A DNA stretch of 64,000 nucleotides from Paraburkholderia domus (GCF_905220705.1 NZ_CAJNAT010000020.1:62001-126000); one strand, 5' to 3'; counted from the first letter of the stretch, positions 53,301 to 61,559 are shown. Translations and numbers: made by a program. Notes: generated from the sequence alone by a model not told the origin.

Positions 53301-53643
53301 ACGCGGAATTGGAAGCCGCCTCGGCAATCGCGCGATTGATGTCCGCGCCTGGGTGGAAAAAGATCTTCACCACCGAGACGCCGTTCAGCGATTGCGACTC
53401 GATATGCTCGATATCGTCGACGTCTGAGGTCAGCGCACGTTCGTAATTCGAGGTGATGCGGTTGGCCATGTCCTGGGCGGAAAAGCCGTTATACGTCCAG
53501 ACGATGCTGACCACCGGGATGTCGATGTTCGGAAAGATATCGGTGGGTGTGCGCAGTATCGCGAGCGGGCCGACGATAAAGATCAACACCGCGAGTACCA
53601 CGAATGTATATGGGCGGCGCAGCGCGAGCTTGACGATCCACAT
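50398..53643 (-). CDS. RND efflux pump permease
   Basis: The 1081-residue inner-membrane pump has twelve helices with two large periplasmic loops. Landmarks are LALRRPYTFVVLAVLIFIVGPL at the N-terminus, the proton-relay pair in LALAVGILVDDATVAIENI, and the C-terminal helices ALTGTILCIGIATANSILVINTARE and GGLTLGTVSTLLFVPVVYG. The length fits the family. It expels toxic compounds by proton antiport with the adaptor and outer-membrane protein. The two-component system next door and the three shared boxes suggest inducible expression. Substrate class (metal versus organic) cannot be decided. Confidence 0.94.
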   Translation of the reverse strand: MWIVKLALRRPYTFVVLAVLIFIVGPLAILRTPTDIFPNIDIPVVSIVWTYNGFSAQDMANRITSNYERALTSDVDDIEHIESQSLNGVSVVKIFFHPGADINRAIAEAASNSASILRVLPPGTLPPNIITYNASTVPILQLGLSSDTLSEQQLYDLGNSQIRTQLATVQGASIPLPFGGKVRQIMVDIDPRALQAKGLSPLDVVNAVNAQNLILPGGTAKIGTKEYNVQMNGSTDTVAALNDLPIKTVAGGVVYVRDVAHVRDGYAPQTNIVRSDGKRAALLTVEKSGSTSTLTIIQQVKAMLPHIAAGLPSSLHITALSDQSVFVKSAVVGVAREAVIAAALTALMILLFLGSWRATLIIAVSIPLAVLTSLIALSALGQTINIMTLGGLALAVGILVDDATVAIENITHHLENGEPLHDAILNGSGEIAVPTFVSTLSICIVFVPMFLLSGVARYLFVPLAEAVVFAMIASYFFSRTLVPTLAMYLMRARSNAPVTGNGPIARLIRFQAAFEHRFERLRERYRGVLGSAIARPRRFIAIFLLLCIGSLALVPFSGRDFFPAVDTGEIRLHLRAPTGTRIEDTARITDEVEARVRSVIPKQELAAMLDNIGVPVSGINLTYDSSDPIGPEDADVMITLAAGHKPTAAYVAMLRTTLSKDFPGVTFAFLPADIVSQILNFGLPAPIDIQIVGNKLDANRVVANRLLEQLRGVRGLVDARIQQPGDEPAINVNVDRTRAIQAGLLQRDVSQNLLIALSGSSQTTPNFWLDPRNGVSYPLMAMMPQYDINSLQALANIPVAQSGAAGAGVATASAAATGNGPAPQNLLGAMSTLTRVTQQAVVSHYNVQPVLDIFASAQGRDLGGVATDVTRLVDQIRPQLPPGASIVVRGQVQAMHDSFSGLASGLVFAIALVYLLMVVNFQSWLDPFIIISGLPGSLAGIAWMLFSTGTSLSVPALTGTILCIGIATANSILVINTAREFHHGGKPPLQAALEAGFSRFRPVLMTALAMLIGMLPMALGLGDGGEQNAPLGRAVIGGLTLGTVSTLLFVPVVYGMVHAWLDKRRAARTDAEESRVPARTL

Positions 53644-53768
53644 GACGGTTTCCTGAAAAGAGGCGGAGGGAGGCGCGCGGGTTTTGACGCGCCTGGCGGC
53701 GCGGGACGCGGGCTTCTTCGTGAGTCAGGAGTGTGGGGGGATGGCGCTTACCGGCTGCGGTCCGGTAG

Positions 53769-53784
53769 ATTACCGTTCTGTTAT
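53769..53784. promoter_or_regulatory. Predicted response-regulator box 1 at the RND operon
   Basis: ATTACCGTTCTGTTAT matches the ATTAC-N6-GTAAT pattern seen at 45127 with a changed last half. It lies about 125 bp upstream of the RND pump start. Confidence 0.55.
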
Positions 53785-53819
53785 CTGGGGTTTGGGGTTA
53801 CGTGCGGCGCGGTGCGTAG

Positions 53820-53835
53820 ATAACAAAACGGTAAT
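53820..53835. promoter_or_regulatory. Predicted response-regulator box 2 at the RND operon
   Basis: ATAACAAAACGGTAAT is the inverted counterpart of box 1, 51 bp away. It is also 90 bp upstream of the DUF4148 gene, so both divergent genes may be controlled. Confidence 0.55.
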
Positions 53836-53924
53836 CTGCTGGTCAGTGCTCCGACAGCTGAAATGACAAGAATGGGAAGCGTGGTTCAGGCCACTCATTT
53901 CTTGCACTTCTTCGGAGAGACATC

Positions 53925-54212
53925 ATGAAACTGTTTACCGCTATTGCTGTTGCTATGCTTAGTTTGCCCTTTGGGGCGACTGCTTTTGCTCAATCCAATC
54001 CTTCAGGGTTGACTCGCGCTGATGTTATGGCGCAGTTGCAGCAGGCTCAGGCTGAAGGGCTCGTGCCGGCGCCTAAGGATGACTATCCGCCTAGTGAGGC
54101 TACTATTGCTCGGAATCGGGAGATTTATGCTATTCAGCATGGGGGGGATGGCGCTGGCGCTGTGAAGACTGCTGGGGTGCAGCTGAATCAGGCTGTGCCG
54201 GCGGCGAATTGA
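53925..54212 (+). CDS. DUF4148 small exported protein
   Basis: This 95-residue protein has a signal peptide (LFTAIAVAMLSLPFGATAFAQ) and the DUF4148 core SGLTRADVMAQLQQAQAEGLVPAPKDDYPPSEATIARNREIYA, a family frequent in Burkholderiales and of unknown function in the periplasm. A GGAGAG site precedes the ATG. Codon use is strikingly abnormal: no GCC alanine codon appears among about 20 alanines, GCT dominates, and 44 of 96 codons end in T. It leads directly into repeat copy 3, and the boxes upstream suggest coupling to the RND pump. Confidence 0.87.
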   Translation: MKLFTAIAVAMLSLPFGATAFAQSNPSGLTRADVMAQLQQAQAEGLVPAPKDDYPPSEATIARNREIYAIQHGGDGAGAVKTAGVQLNQAVPAAN

Positions 54213-54235
54213 TGCTGTGTCTCGTCGCCTGTGGG

Positions 54236-54468
54236 GTTGGCCTTTCCTTGATTTGTTATTGGTCTATTAGCGTTGCCCCTGTGCGGGGCGGCACCTACTT
54301 TTCTTTGCATGCCGCAAAGAAAAGTAGGCAAAAGAAAGCGGCTCACACCGCTAATTTTTAAGCGGGTCCCCCGCACAGTCGCGGTAGTGGTACATCTGGA
54401 ATCTGTGTTCTCGCACATTCGGCGTGTGTGACAAAGCCGTCATTCTTCCGGCGGCGCCGCGCGCGCCG
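54236..54468 (+). repeat. Dispersed structured repeat, copy 3
   Basis: This copy matches copies 1 and 2. The hairpin arms are CCTACTTTTCTTTGC (54294-54308) and GCAAAGAAAAGTAGG (54314-54328). The GCCCC...GGGGC stem precedes it and CCGCT...AGCGG follows. It lies between the DUF4148 stop and the convergent chrA gene, oriented in the DUF4148 direction. Confidence 0.85.
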
Positions 54469-54582
54469 AAGGGGACTTCTTGATAGCGTTCGCTAATTTT
54501 TTTCTCGCGTTCTATTTCAAACCCGCCGCCCAATCCACCGATGCATCAAACAAGCTACATGTGTGGAAGCGACTGCGTTGAG

Positions 54583-55806
54583 TCAGACGACCCACCACGC
54601 AAGCAGCGCCGTGAGCAGCACCACGGCCCATGAAGGCACGCGCCACCAGCCGAGCAATGCGAGCGCCACAACGACCAGCGCGAAATCGCGGCCGCTGTGA
54701 ATCGCGCTCGTCCACACCGGGTCGTAGAGTGCGGCGAGCAGAATGCCGACCACGGCTGCATTGATGCCGGCCATCGCCCGGCGCATCGACGCGAACGCCC
54801 GCAATTCGCCCCACAGTGGCAACGCCGCGCCGACCAGTAGAAACGACGGCAGAAAAATTGCCACGGTGGCGATCAGCGCACCGGGGATTCCCGCCGGATG
54901 ACCGTTGCTGGCGGCGCCGAGAAACGCCGCGAACGTGAACAGCGGTCCCGGTATCGCCTGGGCTGCGCCGTAACCGGCCATGAAGGAATTGGCCGAGAGC
55001 CAGCCGCGCGGCACCACGACTGCTTCCAGCAAAGGCAGCACCACATGGCCGCCGCCGAACACCAGCGAGCCGACCCGATAGAACGCCGCGAACAGGTCGA
55101 GCGGATAGGTATGCAGCAAGGCGGCCGCGGCAGGCAGGCCGGCTAGCAATAGCGCGAAGATCGCCAGGCAGGCGAAAGCGCCGGTCCTGGTCCCGGGCAT
55201 GCCGAGTGGGGCGCGTGGCACATCGGTCGACGATTTCAGAAGCAGGGCCCCGCTCATGGCCGCCACGACAATTGCGATGATCTGCCCGTAAGCCGCACCG
55301 AGCACGATCACCGCAATGGCCGACGCCGCTGCAATTGTGACGCGGGCACGGTCGGGGCAGAGCGTGCGTCCCATCGACCAGACCGCCTGCGCGACGACGG
55401 CGACCGCCGCAAGCTTCAGGCCGCGCAGCAGATGAAGCGCACTTGCGTCCGCAAGATGGGTGAAACCGTAGGCAAACGCCACCATCAGCAGCATTGATGG
55501 CAACGTGAAGCCGAGCCACGCCGCCAGCGCGCCGGCGATGCCGCCACGAAAACGGCCGATTGCGATGCCGACCTGGCTGCTGCCGGGCCCCGGTAGAAAC
55601 TGGCACAGCGCGACCACGTCGCTGAACGTGTGCTCGTCGAGCCAGCGGCGGCGTTTGACGAACTCGTCGCGGAAGTAGCCGAGATGCGCGGCAGGGCCAC
55701 CGAACGAGGTCAGGCCGAGCCGCAGAAAAATACAGAAGAGCGTCCACGGCGAACTGTGCGCAGGGTGGTCGAGAGACGTGTTGGAATCCGCGTTGTGCTT
55801 GGGCAT
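54583..55806 (-). CDS. chrA: Chromate transporter (long-chain ChrA)
   Basis: The 407-residue membrane protein has two homologous halves of the CHR family, each with about five to six helices. Signatures are LRLGLTSFGGPAAHLGYFRDEFV and LCQFLPGPGSSQVGIAIGRFRGG in the first half, FYRVGSLVFGGGHVVLPLLEA in the second with the matching GYGAAQAIPGPLFTFAAFLG. It exports chromate by proton exchange. There is no adjacent chrB regulator. It is a single fused protein rather than the split form. Confidence 0.92.
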   Translation of the reverse strand: MPKHNADSNTSLDHPAHSSPWTLFCIFLRLGLTSFGGPAAHLGYFRDEFVKRRRWLDEHTFSDVVALCQFLPGPGSSQVGIAIGRFRGGIAGALAAWLGFTLPSMLLMVAFAYGFTHLADASALHLLRGLKLAAVAVVAQAVWSMGRTLCPDRARVTIAAASAIAVIVLGAAYGQIIAIVVAAMSGALLLKSSTDVPRAPLGMPGTRTGAFACLAIFALLLAGLPAAAALLHTYPLDLFAAFYRVGSLVFGGGHVVLPLLEAVVVPRGWLSANSFMAGYGAAQAIPGPLFTFAAFLGAASNGHPAGIPGALIATVAIFLPSFLLVGAALPLWGELRAFASMRRAMAGINAAVVGILLAALYDPVWTSAIHSGRDFALVVVALALLGWWRVPSWAVVLLTALLAWWVV

Positions 55807-56254
55807 GGTTTAGCTGTTGTGCAGGAATCGAGGCGGAAAGGCAAACGTCATTCGGCGGCCGTTATGCCGGTGGATCAAGGCAGCGCTCGATCATAACTGA
55901 GCCTGGACGTAGCTGTCTGCAACGGGCCCGGACAGTCCGTGTAGCCGCATTCATCGCCACCGACAAGCGCATTGCCGTCTAAGACTGGCGAGCGGAGATC
56001 GGATTCCAACTTACCTTTCTGCTCTCTCGCGAATCGCATTGAGCCAAGCCAGTTCCCCTTCCGGAAACATGTGCGACTCTTTCGAACATGTTCATCGGGA
56101 AAGTCGTACGGCAAACGAACGCGGGCAGCCCACCATATCACTACGCAATCTGAAGCTTTTCTGCAGCGCGAAGAGAATCGCCGCTCTGTCGTCTGGCGCC
56201 CCGCGCTACGTCATGGCATTGCGCAAGCGCAATCGTCCATCATTGGAGAAAGTC
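55807..56254. other. Intergenic region between chrA and the alpha/beta hydrolase
   Basis: No supported gene is present. One minus-strand frame of about 88 codons (55875-56141) lacks any family pattern or good start signal. The hydrolase frame remains open upstream to 56039, but that part has no signal-peptide or domain features. The region probably carries promoters for the two divergent genes. Confidence 0.45.
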
Positions 56255-57214
56255 ATGAACATTATCCGTAGGGTTTCGCGTCAACTCGGCGCTGCGCTCG
56301 TACTTGCTGGAGCGTTGCACGCCGCGGCACACGCCGTAGCGAGTCCGCGCATTGAGGACCGTTCAATCACCGCGAATGGTATCGAACTGCACTACCTGGA
56401 AGCCGGGCATGGCGCCGGCACACCCGTCGTGCTGCTGCACGGCTACGCTGAAAGCAGTCACATGTGGTTGCCGCTGATTCAGCAACTCGACGACCGGCGC
56501 GTCGTCATTGCGCCTGATCTACCCGGCGCAGGCGCTTCCGGCATGCCGGAAACGGGCTACGACAAGAAGGCCATGGCGCAGGATATTCACGCGATGGTTC
56601 AAGCGCTCGGTTATCGCAAAGTGAAGCTCGTCGGCCACGATATCGGGCTAATGGTGGCTTACGCCTACGCCGCTCAGTATCCGGGCGAGGTGGAAAGCAT
56701 CACGTTGATGGATGCATTCCTCCCCGGTGTGGGCGACTGGCAGAAAGTATGGTTATTGCGCGACAAATGGCACTACAACTTCTACGGCGAGACGCCGCTG
56801 AAGCTGGTTAAGGGACGCGAGCGGATCTACTTCGACCACTTCTGGAACGACTTCGCCGCCGACCCGAAACACTCGATGCCTGAGGCCGATCGTGAACTGT
56901 ACGCCGCGACCTACGCCCAGCCGGGGCGAATGCGCGCGGGCTTCGAGTACTTTCGGGCGTTCCCGCAGGACGCGCAAGACTTTGCGGAGTTCGCAAAAAC
57001 GCCGCTGACGATGCCGATGCTGGTGCTGACTGGGGAAAAGGCCTCGGGCACCTTCCTGATCAATCAGGCTCGTCTGATCGATACGAACGTGCAGGGAATC
57101 ATCGTTCAAGGTTCGGGACACTGGCTGATGGAGGAAGCACCCGAGCAGACCATCCCGGCCATCGTTCAGTTCGTCAATACGCCGGCGATGAAATGGCCGC
57201 TCGCGCCGCGCTAA
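56255..57214 (+). CDS. Exported alpha/beta hydrolase (epoxide hydrolase/dehalogenase-like)
   Basis: The protein has 319 residues. A signal peptide (RRVSRQLGAALVLAGALHAAAHAVA) is followed by an alpha/beta hydrolase fold: VVLLHGYAESSHMW (oxyanion), VKLVGHDIGLMVAYAYA with an Asp nucleophile (GHDIG), a cap domain, and GSGHWLMEEAP (His). An Asp nucleophile is typical of epoxide hydrolases and haloalkane or fluoroacetate dehalogenases, which are usually cytoplasmic, so export is unusual. The ATG at 56255 follows TTGGAGAA and begins the signal peptide. Confidence 0.85.
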   Translation: MNIIRRVSRQLGAALVLAGALHAAAHAVASPRIEDRSITANGIELHYLEAGHGAGTPVVLLHGYAESSHMWLPLIQQLDDRRVVIAPDLPGAGASGMPETGYDKKAMAQDIHAMVQALGYRKVKLVGHDIGLMVAYAYAAQYPGEVESITLMDAFLPGVGDWQKVWLLRDKWHYNFYGETPLKLVKGRERIYFDHFWNDFAADPKHSMPEADRELYAATYAQPGRMRAGFEYFRAFPQDAQDFAEFAKTPLTMPMLVLTGEKASGTFLINQARLIDTNVQGIIVQGSGHWLMEEAPEQTIPAIVQFVNTPAMKWPLAPR

Positions 57215-57242
57215 ATCATCGGATGGCGCAATCTCCACTATT

Positions 57243-59042
57243 TCAGGCCGTTTTGCGAGGAGCAAAGCGCCGCTTTCGAAGGGCTGGCGTGATCCGCCGG
57301 AAGCGCTCCTTCTTGTGCTCTTCTTCAAAATGGCTGAGCGACGGTTTGATCAGATCGCTACGCGATACGATCCCAACCAGACGCATCGTTTCCCGGTCGG
57401 CAACGACAGGCAAACGTTCGAGGCCATGCACTGCCAGCCTCGTAGCGACGAGCCGGCAGGTTTCGTCGGGCAATGCAAACGCGGGGGACCGCTGCTTCAA
57501 CACGTCAGCCAGACTCAGGTGGGCTTTGGATCCTGAGTCATCGTGACAGAGCTGCTGAAGCATCATCCGGTCGACCATGCCGAGTACCGCACCCTCTCGC
57601 GACACCGGATACGCGCGACGCGTCTGAGTGCCACCGAAGTAAGTCGTAAGCGCATCAGCCACCGTCACGCCGGCATCGATCGATTCGACTGAGGTTGTCA
57701 TGACCTCGTCGACATAGTGACGCTCCAGCGGGTCAACACCATACTCTCGATAGATGTGATAGCCGCGACGCGCGATTTTTTCAGTCATGATCGAGCGGCG
57801 CATCACCACAGTCGAGAATCCGTGTGCAACCAGTGTGGCGGTCAGAAGCGGCAACAGGGCATTGCTGTCGTGCGTGAGGCCGAACGCGAATACGATTGCC
57901 GTCAATGGCGCACCCAGCGTCGCGCCAAGCGTGGCCGCCATGCAGACCAGCGGCCACAGCGCCGGTTGATTGCCGGGCAGCAAGTGGGCAAGTACCGTCC
58001 CGAGCCCGGCGCCTAGCATCAGCAACGGTGCGAGCACGCCACCGGAGGTTCCCGATCCAAGCGCAACCACCCACATGACGGCCTTGACGGCCAGCAATGC
58101 GAGCGCGATCTGCACGGCGATATTCTGATGAAGCAGATCGCCGATGACGTCGTAGCCGACGCCGAGTGCGCGTGGCTCGATCAATCCACCGATACCGACG
58201 ATGACGCCGCCGAGCGCAGGCCACCACATCCAGTGAATGGGCAACTTGCCGAACAGATCTTCCGTCTTGTACAAGGCGGCAGAAAGACCTGAAGCCAGTG
58301 CGCCGGAAAGCAGTCCGGCAATGACGCATGAGACCAGCGACCAACCGTCAGGCGCGCCCGTCTCGAGCGGGAACAATGGTCCGGTGCCAAAGAATGCGGC
58401 GCGAGCGAAACCGGCTACCGCGCAGGCGAGGGCGACAGGCAGGAAGCTGCGCGGCCGCCATTCGAACAGCAGCAACTCGACTGCCAGCAACACCGCGGCC
58501 ACAGGTGTACCGAACACGGCGGTCATACCCGCTGCGGCGCCGGCGACCAGCAGTGTTTTGCGCTCCGCCGATGTCACCTTCACGCATTGAGCAATCAGCG
58601 AGCCGAGCGCGCCGCCAGTCATGATGATCGGCCCTTCGGCGCCGAACGGGCCACCGCTGCCGATCACAATGCCGGACGACAGCGGTTTGAGTATGGCGAC
58701 TTTCGGCGACATCTTGCTCTTGCCGAACAGGATTGCTTCGATCGCTTCCGGAATGCCGTGTCCACGTATTTTTTCGGAGCCGTACCGCGCCATCAGGCCC
58801 ACGATCAAACCGCCCGCCACGGGCACCAGGATCACCCAGGCGCCGAGCGTGTTGTGCGCCGGCGAGCGGTCCGCAAACGACAGACTTCCGAAGAAAAACA
58901 GATTGGTGAAAAAATGGATCAGGTTCAGCAATACGAATGCGGCAAACGTGCTGACAGCGCCGATGCAGGCGGCAAGTACAAAAATGCCAGGCAGCCGCGC
59001 ATTAGCTGAGAAATCGCGCTTGTGGGAATCCGTGCTCATCAT
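57243..59042 (-). CDS. ClC-family chloride channel/antiporter with CBS domains (paralogue 1)
   Basis: The 599-residue protein has a ClC membrane domain of about 430 residues with GSGGPFGAEGPIIMTGG (the gating glutamate is present), GTSGGVLAPLL and the inverted-repeat layout. Two CBS domains follow near residues 450-575 (VDEVMTTSVESIDAGVTVADAL and LPVVADRETMRLVGIVSRSDLIKPS). It is a predicted Cl-/H+ antiporter or channel. Its start overlaps the MarR stop by one base, so the two are coupled. A paralogue lies at 62.3 kb. The terminal tail is very basic. Confidence 0.93.
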   Translation of the reverse strand: MMSTDSHKRDFSANARLPGIFVLAACIGAVSTFAAFVLLNLIHFFTNLFFFGSLSFADRSPAHNTLGAWVILVPVAGGLIVGLMARYGSEKIRGHGIPEAIEAILFGKSKMSPKVAILKPLSSGIVIGSGGPFGAEGPIIMTGGALGSLIAQCVKVTSAERKTLLVAGAAAGMTAVFGTPVAAVLLAVELLLFEWRPRSFLPVALACAVAGFARAAFFGTGPLFPLETGAPDGWSLVSCVIAGLLSGALASGLSAALYKTEDLFGKLPIHWMWWPALGGVIVGIGGLIEPRALGVGYDVIGDLLHQNIAVQIALALLAVKAVMWVVALGSGTSGGVLAPLLMLGAGLGTVLAHLLPGNQPALWPLVCMAATLGATLGAPLTAIVFAFGLTHDSNALLPLLTATLVAHGFSTVVMRRSIMTEKIARRGYHIYREYGVDPLERHYVDEVMTTSVESIDAGVTVADALTTYFGGTQTRRAYPVSREGAVLGMVDRMMLQQLCHDDSGSKAHLSLADVLKQRSPAFALPDETCRLVATRLAVHGLERLPVVADRETMRLVGIVSRSDLIKPSLSHFEEEHKKERFRRITPALRKRRFAPRKTA

Positions 59043-59458
59043 TATTCAAAGTCGATCTGTGGAATCTGGAAAGCACCTTCGAGCGATTTGAGCTCGGCAC
59101 GGTGCAGTTCCGCCAGTTTTGCCAGTACCTTTTCACCCGCCTTTTCCAGGTGGACTTCAACCTGCCGACGGTCGGTTTCGCTAACCTGACGACGGACCAG
59201 GTTGAGTGCCTCACACCGGGACACCAGCGCGACGACACCGTGATGCTGTGCCTGAAGGCGCTCCGCCAGTTCGCCAACCGTTGCCCAATCGCGTTCCGGA
59301 TAGCCCTTGATGTGCAGCAGCAGCAAATATTGCAGCGGCGTGATGCCCTCGCTCTGGGCGGCTTGCTCCGAGAAACGCTCAAAGCGCCGCATCTGGTAGC
59401 GAAATTCAGACAGTTGTTCGAAGTCGGCCTTGTGCAGCCCGCGAATCCGTTCTTTCAT
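59042..59458 (-). CDS. MarR-family transcriptional regulator
   Basis: The 138-residue regulator has a winged helix (ITPLQYLLLLHIKGYPERDWATVGELAERLQAQHHGVVALVSRCEALNLVRRQVSETDRRQVEVHLEKAGEKVLAKLAELH). It is a dimeric DNA-binding protein. The ATG at 59458 is chosen because a palindrome (site A) lies only 30 bp upstream and the longer frame would run through it. It is cotranscribed with clc paralogue 1. Similar palindromes at four further promoters to 62.3 kb suggest it controls the whole block. Confidence 0.9.
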   Translation of the reverse strand: MKERIRGLHKADFEQLSEFRYQMRRFERFSEQAAQSEGITPLQYLLLLHIKGYPERDWATVGELAERLQAQHHGVVALVSRCEALNLVRRQVSETDRRQVEVHLEKAGEKVLAKLAELHRAELKSLEGAFQIPQIDFE

Positions 59459-59487
59459 TGGATATCCGCCAACGTAAAAAACGGCGA

Positions 59488-59508
59488 TTATATCACGTGA
59501 TGATATAA
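59488..59508. promoter_or_regulatory. Operator site A (marR-clc promoter)
   Basis: TTATATCA-CGTGA-TGATATAA has perfect 8-bp arms with a 5-base spacer, and lies 30 bp before the marR start. It defines the consensus for the four sites downstream. Confidence 0.7.
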
Positions 59509-59545
59509 ACAATCGCAAATCGGCCGTAGAAGCGATGTGCCGCCG

Positions 59546-60739
59546 TCATGCCGCCTGCTTGCCCTTCGTGAAGGTCTGACGATACAGGCCGGAAATCAGA
59601 TTCACCTGCGTGATCATGCCGACGACCTGACCCGTGGCATCGAGTACCGGAATATGGTGGTGGCCGTAGTTCGCAAACATTGGCACGAGTTCGGTAATCG
59701 GCGATGCCGCGTCGACCGTGCAGACTTCAGTGCTCATCACGGTGCCGACACTTGGCGCTGAAAGCGGATCGCGACGCAGCCAACCCTCGAAGTAACCGGC
59801 GATGGCGGAAGACTTTCCAAAAGTTCTCTTGTCGATCAGATCCGCGCGGGTCACGATGCCGAGGAGTTTGCCCGCCGGGTCGATGACGGGCAGGGCCTTG
59901 ACGTGATTGCGTTTGAGCAGCCCCCAAGCCGCTGCGGTCCGTGTGTCCGGCGCCACCGTCACGATTTGACGTGACATGATGTCCGCGCACGTTAATTCGT
60001 TGAAGGTCCGCGAAAAAGCCTGAAGCTGTGTCTCGCGCAGCAGTGACTCGAGGTCGTCCGGATCGATGTCCAGCATTTCGCTGCGTCTTTTCAGAACCGC
60101 TTCGAGATCCGCTCGGGTGAAACCCGAACGCGACGCTTCGTTGGCAGGTGCGCCTGCATTGCCCCGGTTCTGCCGGCCGGCGTGCGGATAGCGGTGACCG
60201 GTGGCGGCGTGATAGAGGATCGCCGCACAGAGCAGGGCGACCGACTGCACGGCAATCGGCTCAAGCACAAAAGCGTAGCCCATGGCATGCACCGCGGGAC
60301 CGCCCAGTACGGCCGTCAATGCAACAGCACCCGATGGCGGATGAACACACCGGAGGGCGAACATGCCGCAGATCGACAGGGCGACAGCAAGGGCCGCCGC
60401 CATGGTCGGGTCCACAATCGTGCTCGCACAGGTCACGCCAATCGTCGCGGAAACGAGGTTGCCACCGACGATTGACCATGGCTGCGCAAGCGGACTGGCC
60501 GGCACGGCAAACAGTAATACAGCCGAGGCACCCATTGGCGCGACGAGAAGTGGAATGTTCGCCGCATGTCCGAGCAGGAGATGCATCGAACCACCCGTAA
60601 ACGCGATGCCGAGCAGCGCACCGAGGCAGGATCGCCCGCGCTCCTGCCATTTGACGGTAATTGGGGCGGGGATAAAACTGGAAAACCAGTTGATTGCGAT
60701 GGATCGAAACAAGATCTGACCGGAAAAAGAAGGGAGCAC
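59546..60739 (-). CDS. HPP-family membrane protein with CBS domains
   Basis: The 397-residue protein has an N-terminal membrane module of about 170 residues with the HPP signature FALRCVHPPSGAVALTAVLGGP and a cytoplasmic half with two CBS domains (DIMSRQIVTVAPDTRTAAAW and GTVMSTEVCTVDAASPITEL). HPP proteins have been linked to nitrite transport in plants and cyanobacteria, and CBS domains typically sense adenine nucleotides. The CBS pair mirrors that of the ClC paralogues. The GTG start is not well supported by a ribosome site. Operator site B lies about 68 bp upstream. Confidence 0.88.
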   Translation of the reverse strand: MLPSFSGQILFRSIAINWFSSFIPAPITVKWQERGRSCLGALLGIAFTGGSMHLLLGHAANIPLLVAPMGASAVLLFAVPASPLAQPWSIVGGNLVSATIGVTCASTIVDPTMAAALAVALSICGMFALRCVHPPSGAVALTAVLGGPAVHAMGYAFVLEPIAVQSVALLCAAILYHAATGHRYPHAGRQNRGNAGAPANEASRSGFTRADLEAVLKRRSEMLDIDPDDLESLLRETQLQAFSRTFNELTCADIMSRQIVTVAPDTRTAAAWGLLKRNHVKALPVIDPAGKLLGIVTRADLIDKRTFGKSSAIAGYFEGWLRRDPLSAPSVGTVMSTEVCTVDAASPITELVPMFANYGHHHIPVLDATGQVVGMITQVNLISGLYRQTFTKGKQAA

Positions 60740-60806
60740 GAAATCAATCGCGAGGCCATGACCTTACGGGGGAACCCTCGCGAAGCGAAATAAACAATTT
60801 TCATGA

Positions 60807-60827
60807 TTATATTTCATTGTGATATAT
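60807..60827. promoter_or_regulatory. Operator site B (HPP-CBS promoter)
   Basis: TTATATTT-CATTG-TGATATAT fits the site A pattern with changes mainly in the left arm. It lies upstream of the minus-strand HPP gene. Confidence 0.55.
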
Positions 60828-60935
60828 CCCGTTGCTTCCGGTCGGCGGCAGGGAGGATGAGGTTATTCCGCGTCCGCCCTTGCGGACGCATTCGGGTACC
60901 GCGTGCAACTCCCCACGAGCCCAGCAGCTGTTAAA

Positions 60936-60956
60936 ATAACTCACGTTGTGATATAA
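60936..60956. promoter_or_regulatory. Operator site C (upstream of the DUF1840 gene)
   Basis: ATAACTCA-CGTTG-TGATATAA has a perfect right arm and a weaker left arm. It lies about 230 bp before the DUF1840 gene and 109 bp from site B. The rest of this 448-bp gap shows no supported gene. Confidence 0.5.
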
Positions 60957-61187
60957 ATGATTGCAGAACCGCTGGAGAAGCGAAACCAGTTTGGCCAGAC
61001 TCTGGCAGGCCGGCTTTCAGGCTCGCGTGGATCGACCGCCGCGAAGGAAAGCTGCGTCTCGCGCTTGCGGAAGAGGGGGAAGTGGCGGTCCAGCGGTTGT
61101 GCTGCAGTCGGTGATTCGGCCGTTTGAGGAATGCTCACCTGACCGGCGCGAATCTATCGCGATTCACTCTATAAGGGAGCGCCCATC

Positions 61188-61505
61188 ATGATGATCACTT
61201 TTCAATCAACTGCGGCGCCCGACGTTTTGATGCTTCGGGATCTTGCCCAATATCTGCTGGGTCTGATCGGTAAGCGGCTCGACGCTCGTGGCGTCATCAT
61301 GCACGACGAGTTGCCAGGCGCGATCAGCCGCCTCGAAGCAGCGATCGAGGACGAGGCCAAGGCTGAACTTGTTCTTGAAACGTTGCAGTGCTCCCCTGGT
61401 AACCGGCGCGACTCAGGCAACGGACTTTCACAGCGCGCGTGGCCATTTCTGGACATGATGCGGGCAGCGCGCAAAACGGGCGCGGACATTCTCTGGGGGC
61501 TCTAG
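61188..61505 (+). CDS. DUF1840-family protein
   Basis: The 105-residue protein matches DUF1840, a betaproteobacterial family: MITFQSTAAPDVLMLRDLAQYLLGLIGKRLDARGVIMHDELPGAISRLEAAIEDE, closing with RAWPFLDMMRAARKTGADILWG. It is cytoplasmic and of unknown function. A GGGAG site precedes tandem ATGs. It is convergent with the small-ORF operon. The promoter region contains operator site C. Confidence 0.85.
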   Translation: MMITFQSTAAPDVLMLRDLAQYLLGLIGKRLDARGVIMHDELPGAISRLEAAIEDEAKAELVLETLQCSPGNRRDSGNGLSQRAWPFLDMMRAARKTGADILWGL

Positions 61506-61559
61506 TCGTCACGTGCACGAAGTGCACGGCCTTAGCCACGTGCTTCGGCGGCGTTGCAA

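Noticed and set aside
55875..56141. An 88-codon minus-strand frame upstream of chrA
   Set aside because: No ribosome site, no recognisable domain and odd composition; treated as intergenic.
60941..61187. Possible coding stretches in the gap before the DUF1840 gene
   Set aside because: Several frames are open, including one with coding-like codons, but none has a start signal or family pattern.
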